In this document: piece by piece, positions 1 through 5,344 of the stretch
How the letters are laid out: each line of letters begins with the position of its first letter
Numbering within the stretch: position 1 is the stretch's first letter
NCBI GenBank assembly: GCA_964412845.1
Contig: CAYPQM010000253.1
Span: 1 to 6,467, forward strand
Source: JAWWPY01 sp964412845
GTDB taxonomy: Bacteria; Actinomycetota; Actinomycetes; Streptosporangiales; Streptosporangiaceae
DNA length: 6,467 nt
Reading direction: 5' to 3'
Program-made: the position numbers and the translations under genes
Notes under the pieces: model-generated
Told to the model about the DNA's origin: nothing
The model's database searches: none
Seen by the model: the letters and a program-made list of their open reading frames with translations, nothing else

Positions 1-434
1 ACGCCGTCCGGAACGGCGGCGCACAGCAGGCCAGGTACCGCCTGGAACTCGGCGTGGTTGGCCTTGCCGGCCCCGCCGGTCGCCACAAGCTGGCCAGTGC
101 GCAGCCCGGAGACCGCCGCGCCAACTTCCACCACGAGGCCGGCCGCGGAGTACCCCAGCGGCAGGTCCTGGCCGAGTCGGCTCCGGACCGTCCGCGCAGT
201 AGCGGTGAGGCCCTCGATGCGCGCCTTGCTCATCACTTGGCGAACCAGGTCGGGCCGGGCTCGTGCCTTGGCCAGCAAGCTGGACTGGGCCAGCGCCGTG
301 ATAGCCCGCTCGGTGCCTGGTGAGATCACCGATGCGACCGTGCGCACCAGGACTTCGGTCGCGTTCGGGGCCGGCCGGGGCACGTCGAGCACCCTGACCT
401 GTCCGCCTGCGATCGGCTGCACGATCTGCTTCAC
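1..434 (-). CDS. N-terminal part of a zinc-independent alcohol-dehydrogenase-like (probably bi-domain) oxidoreductase, cut by left edge
   Basis: The reading frame opens at GTG (434-432) and stays open to the window edge, giving 144 full codons. The start is supported by a GGGAG ribosome site six bases upstream and by the GTGA overlap with the lyase stop. The visible part is the GroES-like domain of a medium-chain dehydrogenase. It has MKQIVQP at the start, SPGTER at 38-43, LPLGYSAAG at 91-99, GAGKANHAEF at 121-130 and a VPDGV end. These are hallmarks, from family knowledge, of the 'bi-domain-containing oxidoreductases' of polysaccharide loci, which carry a GFO/IDH/MocA dehydrogenase domain after the ADH domain. 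That second half would lie beyond the window and is not seen. Ser38 sits where zinc ADHs have the catalytic Cys, and Gly-Tyr (94-95) replaces Gly-His-Glu, so catalytic zinc is unlikely. A cytoplasmic NAD(P)-dependent role on a sugar or uronate is inference; the substrate is unknown. Confidence 0.85.
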   Translation of the reverse strand, partial: MKQIVQPIAGGQVRVLDVPRPAPNATEVLVRTVASVISPGTERAITALAQSSLLAKARARPDLVRQVMSKARIEGLTATARTVRSRLGQDLPLGYSAAGLVVEVGAAVSGLRTGQLVATGGAGKANHAEFQAVPGLLCAAVPDG

Positions 435-2248
435 GCGACTCTCCCGAAACTGGTGCTGACTTCTATCGGCAGCGCGGCGTCGATGCGGCAGGTCAGCACC
501 GGTGCTTCCACGGTGCGGTCGAACCCGGTGGCCACCAGGCCGGCCTGGCAGGTCAGTGTCGCCCCCGCAGTAGCCAGGACGCTGACACCGAACTCACCGG
601 CCGATGTGGTGACAATGGCCCCGCCCTCGACAGGCCGCAGGACGGCGCCCGGCGCGAAGTGCCAGCGGACGGCGGCGACGTGCTGTCCGCCGCCGCCGAT
701 CAGGTCGGCTACCTGCAGCCCTGATTCAGTCAGCGACCAGCGGCGGCGGTGCGCCGGGTGGCCTGGGCGCCTGCGGAATCCGTCGTGGGAGGCCTCGATC
801 GTCACAACACCCGGGTCGGCGCGAGTCACGAGATCACGGACACGGGCCCGCCGGGCCGCCCGGAACGCCCCCCATACCTCGGTGGAGTCCGCGTCATCCA
901 CCTCGACGGTGTTGTGCGCGGCGGTCGATCTCTCATAACTGCGACGTGAGCCGGGCTCATACGTGGAGGTGCTGGTGTCCACCAGCAACGGGGTACCGGC
1001 CACATGCAGCAGGCAGCTGAACGTGTCGGCGTGGGCATGCGCTGGCAGCTCGTCGGGGCAGGGCAGCCCGACATCGGCCAGCAGCTGCCAGCTACCGGCC
1101 GTCGCCTGCACCAAGCCGGTATCGGGGAGAACCAGCAACGGCCCGCTGCGGGTCGGCCACGGGCGCAGGGCAGTGAGCAGGCCCGCGCTGACCGGGTAGC
1201 CGTCGTTGAGCAGCGGCACGCTCCCGTCCGGGGAGAGCACGCCAGCCAGCCAGCGGCGCATCCGGCGGATGGCCACGGGGAGTTCCGGCTCGGGCGTCCG
1301 GCCCGTGGACCGCACGAGATCAGCTACGTCGATGAGGTCGGCGAGTACCTGGCAGTGGTAGGCAGGTGCCCGTTCGTAGTGACCCCCATCAGGGAGCACC
1401 TGCACAGCCAGCTGGTCCGTCAGCCGGTCCAGCGATTGTTCGAGCAGCCGGTCATCAGCGAAGAACGCCGCGAGACCGATCAGCGCCTTGAGGTTCTTGA
1501 CCAGGTGGTTGCCGCCGACGTCGGATTCGAGATGCCGCCGCAGGAAACCGCAGTGGGCCGCGAGATCGGCGGCGAAGCGGTCCTCGATCTCGCCGCCAGC
1601 AACCAGGTCACGGTGCAGCCCGCACCACGACCAGGCGCGCAGCGCCGTGGGGTAGGGGAGCCACGCATCTCCCCGGCCGGCCACGACCGCCCGGTGCCAG
1701 GACTGCCACAGCGCGGCGAACAAAGCCCGGGCCGCAGAGCGGTCCGGCTCGGCCGCCAGCGCCCAGGCCCAGTCCCAGTAGTGCAGGTGGAAGCGCCAGA
1801 GCTGAGGTGCGCAGGCCTGCTCCCAGTCGGCCCGGTCCCAGTCGGGCCGGTCCCCGCCAACCCCGTCCCGGCCGGCCCGGTCCCAGTCGGGTCTCTCCCC
1901 ATCGGCCCGTTCCCAGGCAGCCAGTTCCTGATCCATATCCGCCCGGCTGGCTTGATCCGGGCCGGTTGGCATGGCGAGGGTCCTGGTTAGCCCGAGTAGC
2001 TCGATCCGGCCGCCCCGGAGCTCGGCCTGGCCTGGCCAGTGCGGCCAGATTCCCGCATCGAGTGGGCTGAACTGCTCGGGCCAGCCGACCGCTGACGCCG
2101 GGTCAGGCCCGGCCAGCAGCCAGCGACCACTCTGTGGCCAGCGGCGCAGGGCCGTGCGCTGGGCGCGCAGCCGAGCCCGCTGCGCGACCTGGCCGGGTTG
2201 CAAGTGGGGGACTGTGCGGGCGAGCAGCGCGAGTTCGGTGCGGGTCAC
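431..2248 (-). CDS. Heparinase II/III family protein (polysaccharide lyase homologue)
   Basis: The protein has 605 residues and starts at GTG (2248-2246), which overlaps the stop of the SDR gene as GTGA. Family features in order: an N-terminal RTVPHLQPGQVAQR stretch; WRFHLHYWDW (151-160) and WLPYPTALRAWSW (196-208) of the helical toroid; GGNHLVKNLKAL (245-256); DGGHYERAPAYH (287-298), the usual catalytic Tyr/His region; then the beta-sandwich part with HAHADTFS (404-411), LLVDTSTSTYE (421-431) and RSTAAHNTVEVDD (440-452). His406, Asp424 and His445 sit where the family places metal or active-site residues (inference from motif order). Known relatives cleave uronate-containing polysaccharides by beta-elimination. 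No signal peptide or membrane segment is visible at the N-terminus, so the protein may act in the cytoplasm or leave by another route. Residues 112-146 are a pentapeptide repeat that looks like an insertion in an ordinary domain order. A role in trimming, modifying or quality-controlling the polymer is inferred from the operon. Confidence 0.92.
   Translation of the reverse strand: MTRTELALLARTVPHLQPGQVAQRARLRAQRTALRRWPQSGRWLLAGPDPASAVGWPEQFSPLDAGIWPHWPGQAELRGGRIELLGLTRTLAMPTGPDQASRADMDQELAAWERADGERPDWDRAGRDGVGGDRPDWDRADWEQACAPQLWRFHLHYWDWAWALAAEPDRSAARALFAALWQSWHRAVVAGRGDAWLPYPTALRAWSWCGLHRDLVAGGEIEDRFAADLAAHCGFLRRHLESDVGGNHLVKNLKALIGLAAFFADDRLLEQSLDRLTDQLAVQVLPDGGHYERAPAYHCQVLADLIDVADLVRSTGRTPEPELPVAIRRMRRWLAGVLSPDGSVPLLNDGYPVSAGLLTALRPWPTRSGPLLVLPDTGLVQATAGSWQLLADVGLPCPDELPAHAHADTFSCLLHVAGTPLLVDTSTSTYEPGSRRSYERSTAAHNTVEVDDADSTEVWGAFRAARRARVRDLVTRADPGVVTIEASHDGFRRRPGHPAHRRRWSLTESGLQVADLIGGGGQHVAAVRWHFAPGAVLRPVEGGAIVTTSAGEFGVSVLATAGATLTCQAGLVATGFDRTVEAPVLTCRIDAALPIEVSTSFGRVA
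441..445 (-). promoter_or_regulatory. Ribosome binding site of the bi-domain oxidoreductase gene
   Basis: The minus strand reads GGGAG, then agtcgc, then GTG (434-432). The motif and six-base spacing support the GTG start of the left-edge gene, which otherwise has no ATG near its N-terminus. It lies within the last codons of the lyase gene. Confidence 0.65.
1811..1915 (-). repeat. 15-bp (5-codon) minisatellite, seven units, inside the lyase gene
   Basis: On the plus strand, units of 15 bases beginning tccc(a/c) follow each other without gaps; phase boundaries include 1821, 1836, 1851, 1866, 1881, 1896 and 1911. The best units read tcccagtcggsccgg. The 19-mer cggcccggtcccagtcggg occurs exactly at 1828-1846 and again at 1873-1891, three units apart. 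In the lyase frame the array gives seven pentapeptides at residues 112-146: WERAD, GERPD, WDRAG, RDGVG, GDRPD, WDRAD, WEQAC. The period is a multiple of three, so gain or loss of units would keep the frame. It sits between the N-terminal segment and the WRFHLHYWDW motif of the toroid, a plausible linker position. Confidence 0.85.
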
Positions 2249-3123
2249 CTGGCCAGTCCCATCGCCTGGGCCTCGGCGCGGATGCCAGCGTCGAATGGGC
2301 GGGGACAGAAGCCGAGATCGCGAGCAGCGCTGTCGATCGCGAACGCCTTGTCCTCAGCCAGCCGCAATAGCTGCTCGGCCCGGATCCGGGGGTGCGGGGT
2401 GAGCCGTTCGTAACCACGGACCAGGGCCACCAGCGGGGTGAGCGGTACCGGCAGGAACCGGGTCCGGCTAGCGACGGCCCGAGCCGAGGTCCGCAGGATT
2501 TCAGCGAACGTCAGCGCCTCAGGCCCGGCGATGTCGTACGTCATGCCGGCGGCGGCCGGCCGTTCGGCGGCGCAGACGATGGCGTCGGCGACGTCAGCGA
2601 CATGCACGGGCTGCTGCAGATGACGCCCACCGCCGGGGACAGGCAGCAGCGGCGCGCGGTGCAGCAGCGCGAGCAGCCGGGAGAGGTTCCGGTCGCCGGG
2701 GGCGCCGTAGATCATCGTCGGCCGGAGGATCGTCCACTTCAGGGCGGACGCGCGAATCCGTTGCTCGGCGGCGAGCCGTACTCGCTTCGTCGGCGCGGCC
2801 AGGGTTGTCGTCACAGCGGTGGTTGAAACGAACACGGCGCGGCCGATGCCTGCTTCGCTGGCCGCCGCGACGATCGCGGGCGCGTGCCCGAAACCCAGCG
2901 AGGCGAGGTTGACCAGCGCCTCGCAGCGCCCCGCGGCGAACAGCCGGCTCAGTTGCCCGGCGTCGTCAAGGTTCCCGGCAACCGGCTCCGCGCCCAAGCC
3001 GGCGACGGCCAGCGCCGCCGCCGGGCTGCGCGCCAGCGCCACCGTCTCGTGCCCACGGCGGGATGCCTCACGCAGTACATAGCCGCCGAGGAATCCGCTG
3101 CCGCCGGTGATCAGCAGTCTCAT
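2245..3123 (-). CDS. Atypical SDR, NAD-dependent epimerase/dehydratase family protein
   Basis: The protein has 292 residues. I take the ATG at 3123-3121 as the start because it has an AGGAGG site five bases upstream and overlaps the previous stop as ATGA, and because MRLLITGGSGFLGG then begins the Rossmann fold directly, as usual in the family. The dinucleotide site is TGGSGFLGG (6-14). NLDD (51-54) would contact the adenine end, and FVSTTAV (98-104) is the strand before the active site. LRPTMIYG (133-140) and QQPVHVADVADAI (170-182) are typical of extended and atypical SDRs. The expected YxxxK dyad is absent: aligning the following AAE motif puts Thr112 and Arg116 in those places. Reduction, isomerisation or a non-catalytic role are therefore all open. 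Neighbouring glycosyltransferases suggest a sugar-nucleotide or lipid-linked sugar substrate (inference). It is cytoplasmic, with no membrane segment. Confidence 0.88.
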   Translation of the reverse strand: MRLLITGGSGFLGGYVLREASRRGHETVALARSPAAALAVAGLGAEPVAGNLDDAGQLSRLFAAGRCEALVNLASLGFGHAPAIVAAASEAGIGRAVFVSTTAVTTTLAAPTKRVRLAAEQRIRASALKWTILRPTMIYGAPGDRNLSRLLALLHRAPLLPVPGGGRHLQQPVHVADVADAIVCAAERPAAAGMTYDIAGPEALTFAEILRTSARAVASRTRFLPVPLTPLVALVRGYERLTPHPRIRAEQLLRLAEDKAFAIDSAARDLGFCPRPFDAGIRAEAQAMGLAR

Positions 3124-4349
3124 CGCCGCCTCCTGGGCATGCTGAGGATGGTGCGGTATTCCCGGGCGAGCGCTACGCGATCGAAATAGCGCTCCACGTG
3201 GGCCCGGCCCTGCCGCCCCATGGCCGCCCGGCGCTGCGGATCGTCGGCGAGCAGCCGGATCGCGTCGGCCAATGCGGCGCTGTCGTCTGGAGGCACGACC
3301 ACGGCGCCCGCCTCGCACAGGATCTGCGCGGCTTCGCCGGCCACCGCGCCGACGACCGCCTTCCCGGCGCCGAGGTACTCGAACATCTTCGACGGGATGA
3401 ACGTCGAGAACAACGGGATGTCGCGCAGCGGCACCAGGCAAATGTCGGCCGCAGCCAGCAGCGCCGGGACCTCCCGGTGCGGGATGCCCGGCAGCAGTGT
3501 CACGTTGTCCAGCGCCAGCTTCGCGACCCGGCGGTGCAGCCTGGGCTTGTCGGCGCCCTCGCCCACGAACGCGAAATGGACCGGCTCGCCGGCCAGCCGG
3601 GCCGCGGCGTCGGCGATACCGGGCAGCCCGTGCGAGATTCCGTGCGTCCCGAGGTACAGCACCAGGCAGTCATCGGCGCTGGCACCGAGCCGGGCACGGA
3701 CCTCGGAGTCGGCGGTGGCGGCGGGATCGAACCGGTCGAGGGCGACCCCGTTGCGGATGGTATGCACCTTCTCAGCCGGCACGCCCCGCGCGATCAGGTT
3801 GGCGCGGAAGCCGTCGCTCACCACGACGACCCGGTCAGCGGCGGCGTACGCGGCCAGTTCGAGCCGTTCCAGCAGGCCGATTAGCCGGCGGTTGGTCAGC
3901 ACGCCAAGCTCAACGAAGATGGCGGGCCACAGATCGCGGATCTCGACCACCAGCCGGGCCCGCTTCAGCTTGGCCAGCAGCCAGGCGGCCCCGATCGAGA
4001 AGAACGTCGGCGAGGACACGACGACCGTGTCGGCCGGCCCGCAGCGCCGCGCGCCGAGCAGCACGCTGCTGATCATGAAGCTCAGATGACCCGCGATTTT
4101 GCGGGCCATGCCCTCGTTGGGCGTGGCGTACAGCCAGGTGCGGATCACCCGGTAGCCGTCCCGGCGTTCCCGGCGGCGGATAGCGCCCCGGTAGGCGGGC
4201 GGCACCAGGCCCGTGGGGTGGTTCGGCATGCCCGTCAGCACCGTCACTGTGTCCCCGTCCGCGGCCCACGTCTTGGCCAGCGCGGACAGCCGGGCCTGCG
4301 GGGCGCCCGTCTCGGGCGGGAAGTAGTGCGTCACGATAAGGGTCCGCAT
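3120..4349 (-). CDS. Glycosyltransferase family 4, WbuB-like (GT-B fold)
   Basis: The protein has 409 residues from ATG 4349-4347. A GGAG site lies eight bases upstream, and the gene overlaps the end of the membrane transferase gene by 19 bp. The frame stays open as far as 5462, but the conserved N-terminus MRTLIVTHYFPPETGAPQAR starts exactly here. It transfers a sugar from a nucleotide sugar to an acceptor, here most likely the undecaprenyl-diphosphate-linked first sugar, at the inner face of the membrane. Motifs: HYFPPETGA (8-16) for acceptor and loop binding; VLTGMPNHPTG (37-47); EIRDLWPAIFVELG (136-149), characteristic of the WbuB group; IRNGVALDRF (198-207); FVGEGADKPRL (261-271); IPSKMFEYLGAGKAVV (318-333) with nucleotide-binding Glu324; and VVPPDDSAALADAI (351-364). 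At the first glutamate of the GT4 E-x7-E motif there is Thr316. The family is clear; donor and linkage cannot be read from sequence. Confidence 0.94.
   Translation of the reverse strand: MRTLIVTHYFPPETGAPQARLSALAKTWAADGDTVTVLTGMPNHPTGLVPPAYRGAIRRRERRDGYRVIRTWLYATPNEGMARKIAGHLSFMISSVLLGARRCGPADTVVVSSPTFFSIGAAWLLAKLKRARLVVEIRDLWPAIFVELGVLTNRRLIGLLERLELAAYAAADRVVVVSDGFRANLIARGVPAEKVHTIRNGVALDRFDPAATADSEVRARLGASADDCLVLYLGTHGISHGLPGIADAAARLAGEPVHFAFVGEGADKPRLHRRVAKLALDNVTLLPGIPHREVPALLAAADICLVPLRDIPLFSTFIPSKMFEYLGAGKAVVGAVAGEAAQILCEAGAVVVPPDDSAALADAIRLLADDPQRRAAMGRQGRAHVERYFDRVALAREYRTILSMPRRRR
3129..3134 (-). promoter_or_regulatory. Strong ribosome binding site of the SDR gene
   Basis: The minus strand reads AGGAGG, then cggcg, then ATG (3123-3121). 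This is the strongest Shine-Dalgarno match in the window, with a five-base spacer. It lies within the last codons of the glycosyltransferase gene and decides the SDR start against in-frame upstream extension, which would reach as far as 3441. Confidence 0.8.
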
Positions 4350-5344
4350 AAGACCAGCTCCGGCGCGGTGGTGCGGCGCATCAGCAGCGCAGGCGACCGG
4401 AGATAGGTGGCCAACAGGCCTAGTGCGGCCAGGTCCGCGGCGACCCGCAGGGCCGGCAGGCGGGTGAGGCTGGCCGCCCCGAGCAGGCAGAGCAGGACCG
4501 TCCCCGCAGCGCTCACTGCCGTCACCCGCTGATGCGACCAGCCTTCGTCGCACCACCGCTGGTAAATGTGTGTGCGGTGCGGCTGCGACCAGCGTTCTCC
4601 CGCCCGGACGCGGCGCTGCAGGGTCCACGCCGTGTCCGCGAGATACAGCGCGAGCGGGGCGACAGCGGCCTCGACCGGCACAGCGTGCAGGACGGCGTAG
4701 CCCGCGAGCACGGCCAGGGCCGCGCCTAGCCCGTAGCTGCCAACGTCGCCCAGGAATACCCGCGCGCGGACCGCATTCCACGGCAGGAAGGCGAGGGCGC
4801 TCACGGCGACCGCCGCGCCGGCGACGATCAGGAACGGGTCCGTGCGCCAGGCCCCGAGGCAGCTGTAGACCACGCCACCGATCAGCGCGTGCGTCGCGGA
4901 GATACCATCTACGCCGTCCATGAAGTTGTACGCGTTCACGACCCCGATGATCCATACGGCGGCCACGGCGGCGACCGCCGCCAACCTGGCCGCCGTCATT
5001 TGCAGCGGGCTGACCAGGAGGCAGGCGACCACGACGCCCGCACAGCACTGCATCATTAGGCGCTGGCCAACGGACAGCCCGCACAGATCCTCGGCGAGCC
5101 CGATCGCCGAAAAGAGCGCGACCCCGATACCGAACGCGGCCGACGGCATGCTGTGCATGAGCACGGCGGTCACGACCAGCCCGGCCGCGATCGGGGCGCC
5201 CCCGCCTCTCGGTGTGGGAACGGTGTGCGATGACCTCGTGCCGGGGATGTCGACCGCGGCCGACCGCCGCAGCAGCGCAATCGTCACCGGCTCGGCCGCC
5301 ACCACAATGGCGCCGGCGGACAACGCGGGGAGGAGGCTGGTCAT
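4331..5344 (-). CDS. MraY/WecA-family glycosyl-1-phosphate transferase (WbpL-like initiating transferase)
   Basis: This polytopic membrane protein of 337 residues starts at ATG 5344-5342, overlapping the kinase stop as ATGA. Its own ribosome site is weak, so translation probably depends on the upstream gene. Members transfer a sugar 1-phosphate from a UDP-sugar to undecaprenyl phosphate, the first membrane step of polysaccharide assembly. Hallmarks: DIPGTRSSHTVPTPRGGG (32-49); AEDLCGLS (84-91), where MraY and WecA have Asp-Asp and this protein has Glu85-Asp86; NAYNFMDGVDG (137-147); FLGDVGS (197-203); HRTHIYQR (256-263), the C-terminal loop that helps choose the sugar. The HxxYQ form fits the WbpL-like branch, known for 6-deoxy-N-acetylhexosamines such as FucNAc or QuiNAc, rather than WecA with HIHH; this is inference. 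Several hydrophobic helices fill the rest (for example 50-65, 102-135, 171-188, 205-235, 274-292). The length is normal for the family. Confidence 0.94.
   Translation of the reverse strand: MTSLLPALSAGAIVVAAEPVTIALLRRSAAVDIPGTRSSHTVPTPRGGGAPIAAGLVVTAVLMHSMPSAAFGIGVALFSAIGLAEDLCGLSVGQRLMMQCCAGVVVACLLVSPLQMTAARLAAVAAVAAVWIIGVVNAYNFMDGVDGISATHALIGGVVYSCLGAWRTDPFLIVAGAAVAVSALAFLPWNAVRARVFLGDVGSYGLGAALAVLAGYAVLHAVPVEAAVAPLALYLADTAWTLQRRVRAGERWSQPHRTHIYQRWCDEGWSHQRVTAVSAAGTVLLCLLGAASLTRLPALRVAADLAALGLLATYLRSPALLMRRTTAPELVLCGPLS
4358..4361 (-). promoter_or_regulatory. Ribosome binding site of the GT4 gene
   Basis: The minus strand reads GGAG, then eight bases, then ATG at 4349-4347. It lies inside the 3' end of the membrane transferase gene and supports the short 409-residue form of the glycosyltransferase over any longer upstream start. 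Confidence 0.6.

Noticed and set aside
1811..1925. Repeat array as a CRISPR or regulatory iteron set
   Set aside because: Units are contiguous, 15 bp long, degenerate and in phase with the codons of a conserved gene, so it is a coding minisatellite without spacers.
1004..1990. Long plus-strand open frame (328 codons) opposite the lyase gene, with a Gly-Pro-Val-Pro repeat near its end
   Set aside because: It is antisense to a gene with clear family motifs. Its repeat is only the reverse reading of the 15-bp minisatellite, and the rest has the Arg/Gly/Pro-rich composition of GC-rich shadow frames.
3124..3441. Longer N-terminal form of the SDR starting at 3441
   Set aside because: The extra 106 residues are Arg/Gly-rich, overlap the glycosyltransferase gene and precede the natural Rossmann start; the AGGAGG site points to 3123.
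3220..4089. Plus-strand open frame (289 codons) opposite the GT4 gene
   Set aside because: Ser/Arg/Ala-rich with no recognisable motif, antisense to a well-supported glycosyltransferase; long spurious frames are expected at this GC content.
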